Assembly: GCA_020217165.1 (NCBI GenBank)
Contig: JAIWOE010000058.1
Coordinates: forward strand, 1 to 18,266
Source of the DNA: Desulfovibrio sp.
GTDB lineage: Bacteria; Desulfobacterota; Desulfovibrionia; Desulfovibrionales; Desulfovibrionaceae
Length of the DNA: 18,266 nucleotides
Direction of reading: 5' to 3'
The position numbers and the translations under genes are program-made. Below are positions 7,748-15,680 of the stretch, in pieces. A model generated the notes under the pieces. That model saw only the letters and a program-made list of their open reading frames with translations, searched no databases and had not been told where the DNA came from. Position 1 is the first letter of the stretch. Every line of letters begins with the position of its first letter.

Positions 7748-10700
7748 ATGGACGGGGAGGCGACACGCAAGGCTGCGGATCGCGGAGCATCTGCTCCAGC
7801 GCCCTCGTTGCGCGGTGCTTCTTCCGGCAAGTGGGGCGGCACGCATTCCCTGAAGTACCTCATCATTGTGCCCATGGCCTTGCTCATCACCACGGCCGTG
7901 GTGGTGACGGCGCTGCTGGTGTTCAAGGCCGCCCGCCTGGCCGTGCACGACATGGCCCGGCAGCTGCGCACTGAAGAACTGGCCAGGGTTCGCGACAACC
8001 TGATGGACTACCTGGCTATCCCCCCGGCGGTGAACGAGGGCAACGCCCATGCCCTGCGCGCCGGCCTCCTGCGGCTGGAGGATCCCCACTCCGTGCAGCG
8101 CCATTTTTATGCGGTGCTGCGTCAGCATCCATCCCTGGCCTATTCCTTTTTCGGCACCACGGAAGGGGAATTCTACGGCGCACGCCGACTGCCCGACGGC
8201 ACCTTGCAGATTGTGCGCGCCGGCCGCGAAACCGGCGGCGATTCCCATAATTATTCCACCACTCCCCTGGGCGATGCCCAGGACCTGGCCCAGACCTACA
8301 CGAATTTCGACCCGCGCACCCGTCCCTGGTACAAGGCCGGCGTGCAGGCCGCCGGCCCCACCTGGACGCCCCTGTACCGGCATTTTGTCATCAAGGATTT
8401 GGCCCTCACGGCCTCCCAGCCCTATTATGGCCCCACCGGCGAGCTGGTGGGTGTGTTCGGGGTGGATTACGTTCTGGATCAGGTGCACCGCTCCCTGCAC
8501 TCCATCCAGATCAGTCCCAACGGCTGCGTGTTCGTGATGGAACCGGGCGGCGCCCTGGTGGCCGCCTCCACCCTGGAAAGCCAGGCCCTGATCCGCGAGG
8601 TGAACGGCACGTTCCACCCCGTGGCGGCCAATGTCTCGGGATCGCCCCTTATCGAGCAGGCGGCGCTGGCGCTGGAGGGCCTGCCCGGCGGGAACGGGGA
8701 TGGCGCTCAGGTGTTGCTCTCCTTCCAGGCGCAGGGAGAAACACAATACCTGCAGGCCACCCGCATTGCGCCGGCCCCGGGGCTGGAATGGGTGCTGGCG
8801 GTGGTCATGCCCGAGTCTGACCTCATGGGGCGCATTACGGCCATCACCAGGCATGTGGGTCTGCTCATGGTGGCGGTGGTGGTGCTCATCGTGGTCCTGG
8901 GGGTCTTCCTGGCTTCGCGCATCACGGCGCCCATCAAAACCCTTGGCCAGGATGTGGCACAGCTCACCCGGGGCAACTGGAACATCACGCCGCGCTCCAC
9001 GGCCATTCGGGAAATCGACCAGTTCGCCGCAGCGTTCCAGGCCATGGGCGGCCAGCTGCAGGCGCTGTTTGACGCACTCACCGAACAGCAACAGCTCGTG
9101 GCCCGGCAAAACGAGGTGCTGGAACAGCGGGTGGCCGAGCGTACCGCCAGCCTGGATGCCGCCACCCATCGCCTGCGGGCGTTTTTTGAGAATATTCCCG
9201 GCCACATCAATGTGGTGGATACGGAGTTTCGCATCGTGGCCGCCAGCCGGGGCCTGCTGCGCGCCTTTGGCATTGAGGATGCGGAAGCCATTGTCGGGCG
9301 GCCCTGTCATGAGGCGTTTCAAGGCAGGACGAGCCTGTGCGCCCACTGCTCATTACCCCAGTGTTTCGAGACCAAGCTGCCTGCAGTGCGCTACTCCACC
9401 CCGGAGGAGGAAGCCCTCACCGGCCGGGCCTATCAGATTTACAGCGGCCCCATCCTGGACGACCAGGGCGAGCTCATCGGCGGCATGGAATATGTGGCGG
9501 ACATCACCGACCTGCGGGCCATCGAAACGCAACTGGTGCAGGCCAAGGAGGCCGCCGAGGCCGCCAACCAGGCCAAAAGCGAATTCCTGGCCCGCATGAG
9601 CCATGAAATCCGCACCCCCATGAACGCCATCCTGGGCATGACCGAGCTGGCCCTGCTCACGGGCATGACACCGGAACAGCGCGAGTACCTGGACACGGTG
9701 CGCAGCGCGGCCATGCATCTGCTGGAGGTGATCAACGACATCCTCGAACTGTCAAAAATCGAAGCCAATCGTCTGGAATTGTTCCCGAGTCATTTTGATT
9801 TTCATGGCCTGCTGCACACGGTGACGGCCACCATGCGCGTCCAGGCGCACGCCAAGGACCTGGCCCTGGAGCTGGAGATTGCCCCCGACGTGCCGCGGCT
9901 GCTGCATGCGGACAGGACCAAGCTCCACCAGATCCTGATGAACCTTCTGGGCAATGCCATCAAGTTTACGGATGCAGGCGGCGTGGTGGTGCGCGTGGGG
10001 AGCATGCCCCAAACGGAGCCCGACTCCCTGCGTGTGCGCGTGGAGGTGGTGGACAGCGGCGTGGGTGTTGCGGACCCGGCGCGGCAACATATTTTTGACG
10101 CCTTTGTGCAGGAAGACGGCACCGCCAGCCGCAAATTTGGCGGCACCGGCCTTGGTTTGGCCATCTGCCGGCGTTTGGTGGAAATGATGGAGGGGGAAAT
10201 CTGGCACGAACCCAGGCCCGGCGGCGGCAGCGTGTTCGCCTTCACCTTCCGGGCTGCCCCTGGCGATGCGGCCCAGGTGCAAGACCAGGTGCAGGAACAG
10301 GAAGAGCCGATGCAGGCAGCACAGGGCCCGGGCCTTCCGCCTGACGTTCCAGGGGCGCATGCGGCGGACCGCGGGACTGGCTCTGGAGCAGATCATGCGG
10401 CAGGCCAGGCCCAGGAGACCTCCCTCAGGGTGCTCATTGTGGATGATACCCCGGTGAACATTCGCCTGACCGAGCGGTTTCTTCAAAAAACCGGCCACCG
10501 CTCCAGCAGCGCCACCAATGGCCGCGAGGCCCTGGCGGCCCTGCGCGCCGGCGCCTTCGATCTGGTGCTCATGGATGTGGAAATGCCTGGCATGAACGGC
10601 TTTGAAGCCACGCAGCGCATTCGGGCCGGGGAGGGTGGCGAGGCGCATCGCCAGGTGTGCATCATCGGCCTCACGGCCCACGCCCTGAGTGATTATCAGG

Positions 10701-11272
10701 CCCGGGGTCTGGCGGCGGGCATGGACGACTACCTGACCAAGCCCGTCAGCCTGGCGGCCCTGCGCGCCGCCGTGGCCCGGGTGGCCCAAACGTCCCAGGC
10801 GTCCCAGCTCCCTCAACCCTCTCCGGCTGCCGAGGGCACTGCAGAAGGAGTGCAGCAGCATGCTCCCCACGGGCCGGAGGTCTCGACCGAAGCCCTAGCA
10901 GTGCCCGTGCTGGACCTTGCCGGCGCTGTCCAGCGCATGGGCGGAGACCGTGAACTGCTGGTGGATGTCACGGCGCAGGTGTGCGCGGTCCTGCCGGAAA
11001 AGACCGCCCTGCTGCAGGATGCCCTGGCCCGCAGCGTCCCGGCCGAGGCTGCCCGCGTGGCGCACACCCTGCGCTCCAACCTGGCCATGATCGGCGCCGA
11101 AGCGGCCGCCAGGACGGCAGAAGAGCTGGAGCGGGCCCTGATGGCCGGGGCGCTGGACATCGCCACCACGGCCCAGGCCCGGTTGGTGGAGGCCCTGCGC
11201 CGGCTTGAGCAGGAACTCCTGGCCCAGGAGATCATCACCCGGCCCCATGCGGACACCACCGGTGAAGAATGA
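7748..11272 (+). CDS. Membrane hybrid histidine kinase with Cache, HAMP, PAS, REC and HPt domains
   Basis: A 1174-aa single-chain phosphorelay sensor. TM1 is at about 37-60. A periplasmic Cache-type ligand domain runs from about 62 to 365 (FDPRTRPWYKAG at 187-198 and YGPTGELVGVFGVDY at 227-241 are typical). TM2 is at about 370-389, HAMP at 390-440 and a coiled coil at 445-475. A PAS domain (about 475-590) carries Cys520, 531, 534 and 539. HisKA has phospho-acceptor His619 (MSHEIRTPMN). The HATPase shows its N box (Asn732/Asn736), DSGVG (769-773) and GGTGLGL (798-804). The receiver has Asp899/900, phospho-Asp943 and Lys998. The C-terminal HPt has His1106 (AHTLRSN). All relay residues are present. 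The ATG at 7748 follows a G-run that is a weak ribosome site. The ligand and output partner are unknown. Confidence 0.95.
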   Translation: MDGEATRKAADRGASAPAPSLRGASSGKWGGTHSLKYLIIVPMALLITTAVVVTALLVFKAARLAVHDMARQLRTEELARVRDNLMDYLAIPPAVNEGNAHALRAGLLRLEDPHSVQRHFYAVLRQHPSLAYSFFGTTEGEFYGARRLPDGTLQIVRAGRETGGDSHNYSTTPLGDAQDLAQTYTNFDPRTRPWYKAGVQAAGPTWTPLYRHFVIKDLALTASQPYYGPTGELVGVFGVDYVLDQVHRSLHSIQISPNGCVFVMEPGGALVAASTLESQALIREVNGTFHPVAANVSGSPLIEQAALALEGLPGGNGDGAQVLLSFQAQGETQYLQATRIAPAPGLEWVLAVVMPESDLMGRITAITRHVGLLMVAVVVLIVVLGVFLASRITAPIKTLGQDVAQLTRGNWNITPRSTAIREIDQFAAAFQAMGGQLQALFDALTEQQQLVARQNEVLEQRVAERTASLDAATHRLRAFFENIPGHINVVDTEFRIVAASRGLLRAFGIEDAEAIVGRPCHEAFQGRTSLCAHCSLPQCFETKLPAVRYSTPEEEALTGRAYQIYSGPILDDQGELIGGMEYVADITDLRAIETQLVQAKEAAEAANQAKSEFLARMSHEIRTPMNAILGMTELALLTGMTPEQREYLDTVRSAAMHLLEVINDILELSKIEANRLELFPSHFDFHGLLHTVTATMRVQAHAKDLALELEIAPDVPRLLHADRTKLHQILMNLLGNAIKFTDAGGVVVRVGSMPQTEPDSLRVRVEVVDSGVGVADPARQHIFDAFVQEDGTASRKFGGTGLGLAICRRLVEMMEGEIWHEPRPGGGSVFAFTFRAAPGDAAQVQDQVQEQEEPMQAAQGPGLPPDVPGAHAADRGTGSGADHAAGQAQETSLRVLIVDDTPVNIRLTERFLQKTGHRSSSATNGREALAALRAGAFDLVLMDVEMPGMNGFEATQRIRAGEGGEAHRQVCIIGLTAHALSDYQARGLAAGMDDYLTKPVSLAALRAAVARVAQTSQASQLPQPSPAAEGTAEGVQQHAPHGPEVSTEALAVPVLDLAGAVQRMGGDRELLVDVTAQVCAVLPEKTALLQDALARSVPAEAARVAHTLRSNLAMIGAEAAARTAEELERALMAGALDIATTAQARLVEALRRLEQELLAQEIITRPHADTTGEE

Positions 11273-11386
11273 GATAATTTGCATATAAATGCATGCGTTG
11301 AAAAAGAATTTGCGTATGGGGATGATCCATGCAATACCATTTCTGCACACTGACGCATCGGCTCATGCGCAACCGAATGGAGAGTA

Positions 11387-12021
11387 ATGACGCACGGATA
11401 CCGAAAGACTCTGCTATGTACGGTGGTCGTGCTCTTGTGCCTTGCCCTCGCCCTGCCGGCCCAGGCTGGTGACAAGAGTCTTCAGTGGAACCAGCTTCCG
11501 CCGGAAAGCCTCACCGCAGACGGCCTGGCTCGGGTCATCGTAGGGATTGACGTGAAAAGCTACGAATCCCTCGCGGCCAACTCCTCGCAGCATCAGGTCA
11601 TTACGCCGGGCGAGGCCGATACCTCCCGCAATGCGGCCAAGGCTGCCGATGCCGCCCTGGAGAACGCCATCGCCAACAGTGTGGATGCCCTCCTGGCTTC
11701 CCTGCCCAAGGCCGGGGTCCAGGTCAACCGGCGGTATACGGCGTTCCCGTTCCTGGCCATTTCCGTGGATGCCAAGACGTTGGAGGTCCTGCGGGCGGAT
11801 CCCAGGATTATTTCCATTGAAATTGATGCGTCCCAGCCCGCGCCGGTGCCCATTCCGTCCAGCCCGACAGATGCCCCCGGAGCGACGGACTCCCCCTCCT
11901 CCAACCTCAATTGGGTCCCCCCAAGGTGGGGGCTGACGTGGCCTGGAACAAGGGCTACACCGGCAAGGGGTGGTACGTGGCCGTCCTGGATACCGGCATT
12001 CGCCGCACCCACGAATTTTTG
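11387..12021 (+). pseudogene. Subtilisin-like (S8) secreted protease, frameshifted and truncated
   Basis: The ATG follows GGAGAG at a good distance. Residues 1-27 form a Sec signal peptide (KTLLCTVVVLLCLALALPAQA, cleavage after AQA). About 120 residues resembling an inhibitor-I9-type propeptide follow. The frame then shifts in a run of six C at 11917-11922. In the original frame the text becomes nonsense (PPRWGLTWPG) and ends at 12040. Two bases over, it continues as PKVGADVAWNKGYTGKGW and VAVLDTGIRRTHEFL, the classic S8 start with catalytic Asp in DTG. Restoring one C would rejoin the frames. Homology stops near 12021; the His and Ser catalytic regions are absent. So the gene is broken twice, once by a homopolymer shift and once by a rearrangement. 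The intact protein would have been a secreted protease. Confidence 0.85.
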
Positions 12022-12140
12022 TACGCGCTCACACCACTAAGGAGTGCGGCCAATCCAGGTGACATCAGGATGCCTTCCAGAAAAGAACGATTCCATCGCG
12101 TTGGCCAGCACGGGGTAGGTACACGAGCCTTGCAGCCGGC

Positions 12141-12485
12141 ATGTCTGACGTTGGGAAAGGATTTGTTCGGCCCAGCGCTCGCCACGGGCGCTCTGCGTGC
12201 CCAGGCTTCACGAGCAGGGCGCATTTGGTGGAACGGTTATGTAAGCGGGCAGGCGTGAAGGAGTTCGGCTTCCACGCCATCCGCCACCTCACGGCCAGTA
12301 TCATGTATCGTGAAGGGCAGCCTGTGGCAGTCATCCAGGCCGTGCTGCGTCACAAATCACCCCAGACGACGACGCGGTATCTGCAGTTGTTGGGCTTGAA
12401 GCAGACCCATGAGGCCATGGAAGCGGTGATGGGGCAAAGAGGACCGGGTAAGGTGGTGACCCTTCGGCCCGCTGCAAACGGATGA
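12141..12485 (+). pseudogene. Tyrosine recombinase (phage integrase), C-terminal remnant
   Basis: Only the last part of an integrase catalytic domain is present. Recognisable homology starts around FTSRAHLVERLCKRAGV (about 12210) and includes the H-x-x-R box (FHAIRH), the second histidine region (LRHKSPQTTT) and the nucleophile tyrosine in TRYLQ. The SAM-like DNA-binding domain and the first catalytic Arg are missing. The ATG at 12141 has no ribosome site, and the open frame extends back to a stop at 12060, so the coordinate is nominal. The upstream 12022-12200 sequence is not recognised and carries the junction with the broken protease gene. It is probably the residue of an older element that used the same tRNA-Glu site. 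Confidence 0.8.
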
Positions 12486-12498
12486 TGAAGGAAAAACC

Positions 12499-12525
12499 AC
12501 CCTATCGACGGCGTCAATGTGGACG
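12499..12525 (-). repeat. Degenerate copy of the tRNA-Glu att segment
   Basis: Positions about 12500-12525 match 12607-12632 at about 21 of 26 bases, centred on TCGACGGCGT. On the minus strand this corresponds to the anticodon loop/stem and start of the T arm of tRNA-Glu. It looks like a decayed attachment site next to the integrase remnant. Confidence 0.6.
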
Positions 12526-12544
12526 TGATGTGGTCAGCAAGAAA

Positions 12545-12573
12545 AAAGGCTTACACGGTGAGTGTAAGCCTTT
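12545..12573. terminator. Strong intrinsic terminator, T-tract on both sides
   Basis: A perfect 12-bp stem (aaaggcttacac at 12545-12556 with gtgtaagccttt at 12562-12573) closes a 5-base loop. On the plus strand it is followed by GA and eight T; on the minus strand by a run of T from the A-tract at 12542-12547. It lies 10 bases beyond the tRNA-Glu 3' end, so it is most simply the native terminator of that tRNA gene, and it also ends plus-strand transcription of the integrase remnant. Confidence 0.9.
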
Positions 12574-12582
12574 GATTTTTTT

Positions 12583-12626
12583 TGGCGTCCCCAAGGGGAT
12601 TTGAACCCCTGTCGACGGCGTGAAAG
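12583..12626 (-). tRNA. tRNA-Glu(UUC) 3' fragment, candidate attachment site
   Basis: Read on the minus strand, this has the tRNA-Glu anticodon loop CTTTCAC (anticodon UUC), the 3' anticodon-stem strand GCCGT, a 4-base variable region CGAC, the T arm AGGGG-TTCAAAT-CCCCT, the acceptor strand TGGGGAC, discriminator G and CCA. The 5' half is absent: the preceding sequence gives no D arm or matching GTCCCCA at the right distance. A 44-bp 3' part of a tRNA ending at CCA and followed by the tRNA's terminator is the expected product of integration into a tRNA 3' end. The intact gene should lie at the other end of the element. Confidence 0.85.
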
Positions 12627-12665
12627 GGGACAAGCAACCGGGCAGGATTCTTTCTTTTCGGGTAC

Positions 12666-12694
12666 TTGTCAGCACACAACCGCATTTCTTTTAT
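12666..12694 (+). promoter_or_regulatory. Possible promoter of the replication gene
   Basis: TTGTCA (12666-12671) and TTTTAT (12689-12694) are separated by 17 bases and lie about 55 bases before the primase start. The -35 matches consensus at 5 of 6 positions and the -10 at 4 of 6. Confidence 0.35.
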
Positions 12695-12749
12695 ACCAAA
12701 ATTCAAGAGCCGGTGCAACCAGAGGGATAACCGGGCAAGGGGGTGGCCG

Positions 12750-14990
12750 ATGAGCGCCCCATTGATATCCCGCGCCTTGGAGTTGGCCGAAGAAACCATC
12801 CCGGACGCTCTGCGGAGCCGCCCACAATGGGTTTGCTGGCGCTATGTCCATCGTCCAGGCGCGCCGAAGCCGACAAAGCAACCCATCTGTGCCGCCACGG
12901 GAAAGCTAGCATCCACCTCTGATCCAGCCACCTGGAGCGATTATCACACGGCGCGGGCTGCCGTCGAAAAATACCGCCTGGACGGCATCGGCTATGTCTT
13001 CACTGCCGAGGATCCCTTCTGTGGCATCGACTTGGACAGTTGCTTGACGCCAGAAGGAGAATGGGATCCGTGGGCGCGGAATATCGTTGCCCGACTGGAT
13101 TCGTACACGGAGCTTTCGCCTTCAGGCGAGGGCCTGCATATCATCGTCCAGGGACGCATTCAGGATGAGCTGGGCAACCGGCGGGGCCGCTTTGAATGCT
13201 ACGACAAGAAGCAATTTTTCACCGTGACGGGGAAAATTGCGCCGGGCCTGGATTATTCTATTGGCATCGAGGAACGCCAGCAAGAGCTAGACGCCGTGCG
13301 CCGGCAAGAGCTGGGAGACGCGAGGAAGACTTCGCCAAAGCCTTATGAGGTGACACGGCATGCAGACCTCGCATTGATCGAAAAATCCTTCGGCTGGAAA
13401 AATGGTCAACGCATCCGCCGGTTGTGGGGTGGTGACTGGAGCGACCACAAGAGCCGATCCGAAGCCGACCTCTCGCTGTGCAATCACCTCGCCTTTCTCT
13501 TCCAGAGGGACGCCTCGCGCATGGACCGCGCCTTCCGGGAATCCGGCCTCATGCGCCCCAAGTGGGACGCCGTGCACGTCCAGGGCGCGACCTATGGTGA
13601 GGCGACCATTGCCAAAGCCATTGCAGGCTGTCGGGAGTGCTGGGGCGAGAAGAAGACTGCCGCTGACGGCGGGTTTGACCACCTCACGGAAGATTCCATT
13701 GCCCTAGCTTTCGCTGCGAAATTCAAGGACGATTTGCGCTTCGATCATCACGCGGGGAAATGGTACGCTTGGCAGGGAACGCATTGGCGGAAGGAAGAGA
13801 CGCGACAAGCCTTCGATTGGTGCCGCGATCTGTGCCGGGAGCTGAACGCCAAGGGCAAGACCACGTTCGCCAAGGCGACCACCGCCTCTGCCGTGGAACG
13901 CTTCTGCCAGGCTGATCGGGCCTTCGCCGTCACCAGCGAGATTTGGGATACTGACCCGTTCAAGCTGGGAACACCTGCAGGAACGGTGAATCTCAAGACA
14001 GGCTATCTGTTGCCACCGCAACGAGAAGAGTACATCACCAAGCAGACGGCTGTTGCGCCGGATGAGTGGAGCGATTGCCCGACATGGAAGCGATTTCTCG
14101 CAGACGCTACAAGAGGTGATGAGGCGCTACAAAAGTACCTGCAACGGATTACCGGATACCTGTTGACCGGGAGCACCAAAGAGCATGCGCTGTTCTTCGT
14201 GTACGGACCAGGCGGCAATGGCAAATCTGTGTTCCTCACGGCGATCACCGAAATCCTTGCCGACTACGCGACCACAAGCAGCATGGAAACCTTCATCGCC
14301 TCGAAAAATGACCGTCACCCTACGGACCTCGCCATGCTGAACGGTGCGCGGCTGGTGTCCGCCAGCGAGACGGAAGAGGGCCGGGCCTGGGCTGAATCCA
14401 AAATCAAGCAGATGACCGGCGGGGACAAGATCACTGCGCGATTCATGCGCCAGGACTTCTTCACCTTCACGCCGCAGTTCAAGTTGCTGATCGTCGGCAA
14501 CCACCAGCCAAACCTACACAATGTGGATGATGCCATGCGCCGCAGGTTCAACATGATCCCCTTCGAGCACCAGCCGGAACAACCTGATCCCGATCTACCT
14601 GCAAAGCTGCGTGCAGAATATCCTGGCATCCTCCGTTGGATGATCGAGGGCTGTCTTGAATGGCAGCAAATAGGACTGGCGCGGCCTGAGGTGGTGACAC
14701 AGGCGACGGCCGAATACTTTGATGGGCAGGATGTCTTCGGCCAATGGCTGGAAGAATGCTGCGAGGTGGGAGCCCACAAAGCGGGGCAGCCGAGCGAGCT
14801 GTTTGCGTCCTGGAAAGCCTTCGCGGAACGCAACGGGGAAGACGCTGGCAATGCAAAATCATTCGCCAACAACCTGAAAAAGCGTGGGTTCTTGAAGACA
14901 AACAAGCGTGTCGCAGGCGCGGTGACGCACGTGTACAGCGGGATTGCATTGACTCCCAAGTCTGACGGCTGGCAGCCGTACAAGGACTAG
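12750..14990 (+). CDS. Phage-type PrimPol-SF3 helicase replication protein
   Basis: A 746-aa replication initiator joining a primase-polymerase to a helicase. The N-terminal archaeo-eukaryotic-primase-like domain shows GIDLDSC (92-98, the DxD metal motif), SPSGEGLHI (123-131, motif with catalytic His) and FFTVTG (156-161). The C-terminal half is a superfamily 3 / D5-type helicase: Walker A GPGGNGKS (486-493), an acidic Walker B-like SETEEG (about 539), sensor-type LLIVGNHQP (580-588) and RRRF (597-600) as arginine finger. A winged-helix-like tail follows. The ATG at 12750 was chosen because AAGGGGGTGG lies about 7 bases upstream; the longer open frame to 12666 adds 28 unlikely residues. It is the first gene inside the att site and is followed directly by an origin-like repeat, which fits a self-contained replicon. 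Confidence 0.92.
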   Translation: MSAPLISRALELAEETIPDALRSRPQWVCWRYVHRPGAPKPTKQPICAATGKLASTSDPATWSDYHTARAAVEKYRLDGIGYVFTAEDPFCGIDLDSCLTPEGEWDPWARNIVARLDSYTELSPSGEGLHIIVQGRIQDELGNRRGRFECYDKKQFFTVTGKIAPGLDYSIGIEERQQELDAVRRQELGDARKTSPKPYEVTRHADLALIEKSFGWKNGQRIRRLWGGDWSDHKSRSEADLSLCNHLAFLFQRDASRMDRAFRESGLMRPKWDAVHVQGATYGEATIAKAIAGCRECWGEKKTAADGGFDHLTEDSIALAFAAKFKDDLRFDHHAGKWYAWQGTHWRKEETRQAFDWCRDLCRELNAKGKTTFAKATTASAVERFCQADRAFAVTSEIWDTDPFKLGTPAGTVNLKTGYLLPPQREEYITKQTAVAPDEWSDCPTWKRFLADATRGDEALQKYLQRITGYLLTGSTKEHALFFVYGPGGNGKSVFLTAITEILADYATTSSMETFIASKNDRHPTDLAMLNGARLVSASETEEGRAWAESKIKQMTGGDKITARFMRQDFFTFTPQFKLLIVGNHQPNLHNVDDAMRRRFNMIPFEHQPEQPDPDLPAKLRAEYPGILRWMIEGCLEWQQIGLARPEVVTQATAEYFDGQDVFGQWLEECCEVGAHKAGQPSELFASWKAFAERNGEDAGNAKSFANNLKKRGFLKTNKRVAGAVTHVYSGIALTPKSDGWQPYKD

Positions 14991-15151
14991 TGTAGCCGGG
15001 AGATTTTTTTGCAACATGCTGAAATATATCATTTGTAGCCATGTAGCCGGATGTAGCCGGGAAATTACCATTATCGGCCTTACGCGCGCGCGCGTGCGCG
15101 CGTGACTGGCTTATACGAAAAAACGTGGCTACACGTGGCTACGTGGCTACA
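14991..15151. repeat. Origin-like region: inverted TGTAGCC repeats around an alternating GC core
   Basis: TGTAGCC occurs at 14991-14997, 15034-15040, 15042-15048 and 15052-15058. Its inverse, GTGGCTAC, occurs at 15125-15132, 15135-15142 and 15143-15150. The 25-base arms 15034-15058 and 15127-15151 are inverse copies at about 21 of 25 positions. Between them lie an AT-containing stretch and an alternating purine-pyrimidine tract (about 15081-15104, mostly CG steps). It sits immediately after the primase-helicase stop. I infer a replication origin (iterons plus a strand-opening region); a transcription-control hairpin is the alternative. Confidence 0.65.
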
Positions 15152-15168
15152 CTTCGGGAGCTTGCCCC

Positions 15169-15327
15169 ATGGACGCAATGACGAAAAGACTGTTAGAGCG
15201 GACACTTAGGCAGAACGGCTTCACTCGCAAGCAGGCAGAGAAAGCTGTTGCACTGGCGCATCAGGTGCTGATGGAAAAAGAATCGACCCGGCAAAGCGCA
15301 CCGCATGCGCAATGGAACGCAGGGTAA
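15169..15327 (+). CDS. Small helical protein of unknown function (52 aa)
   Basis: An ORF with start ATG at 15169 (a second ATG at 15178) behind GGGAG about 9 bases upstream. The product is basic and predicted helical (MTKRLLERTLRQNGFTRKQ, then AEKAVALAHQVLMEKE). The Q/K-rich first helix followed by GFTRKQAEKAV could be a helix-turn-helix-like element, but I do not recognise the family. Its stop lies 3 bases before the HNH start, so the two are probably co-translated. It occupies part of the position where a small terminase is often found but is far too short to be a usual one. Confidence 0.6.
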   Translation: MDAMTKRLLERTLRQNGFTRKQAEKAVALAHQVLMEKESTRQSAPHAQWNAG

Positions 15328-15330
15328 TCC

Positions 15331-15621
15331 ATGGCATCCTGGCCGTACAATACAACCGCCTGGCGCAAGCTACGCGCCCATGTGTTGCGGCAATCGCCCA
15401 TGTGCCGCCTCTGTGCTGGCCGTGGGCTGGCCGTCCCTGCGGTGGACGTGGACCACATCACGCCCGTGGCCGATGGTGGCGCGCCGTTCGACGAGGACAA
15501 CCTGCAACCGCTGTGTCACTCGTGCCATAGCAGGAAGACGCGGGCTGACCAGACGGGCAGGCCCATGCGGGGATGCGACGAGGACGGGACGCCGCATGAT
15601 GCGCGGCATTGGTGGCGATAG
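15331..15621 (+). CDS. HNH endonuclease, phage packaging type
   Basis: A 96-aa HNH nuclease. It has C25-x2-C28 and C62-x2-C65 zinc ligands, DH (41-42) with ITPVADGG after it, Asn57 in DEDNLQPLC and His66 following the last Cys, the full H-N-H beta-beta-alpha-metal layout. The upstream gene's stop is 3 bases away, and AGGG in that stop region serves as ribosome site. HNH proteins of this size directly before the large terminase are known to assist DNA cleavage in HK97-like cos-type packaging, so its job is probably to cut concatemers with TerL rather than homing. C-terminal residues 70-96 are a charged tail. Confidence 0.9.
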   Translation: MASWPYNTTAWRKLRAHVLRQSPMCRLCAGRGLAVPAVDVDHITPVADGGAPFDEDNLQPLCHSCHSRKTRADQTGRPMRGCDEDGTPHDARHWWR

Positions 15622-15680
15622 TCAATGCAAAGACTGTGCCAAAGTGAACGGTGGCAGGTGGCATGGTTTATGCATATACC

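Noticed and set aside
7581..7853. 90-aa plus-strand frame starting GTG, with protein-like text near its start
   Set aside because: No ribosome site or recognisable family, and it overlaps the kinase start in another frame.
7625..9346. 573-aa minus-strand open frame
   Set aside because: Antisense of the sensor kinase; H/G/Q-rich composition typical of high-GC shadows.
11291..11326. Promoter TTGAAA-17-GATGAT before the protease gene
   Set aside because: The -10 match is too weak to call.
12583..12680. A complete tRNA gene on the minus strand
   Set aside because: No D arm or matching 5' acceptor strand at the needed distance; only the 3' part from the anticodon loop is tRNA-Glu-like.
14991..15151. 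CRISPR array
   Set aside because: Repeat words are 7-10 bases, irregularly spaced and in inverted halves, with no unique spacers of constant length and no cas genes.
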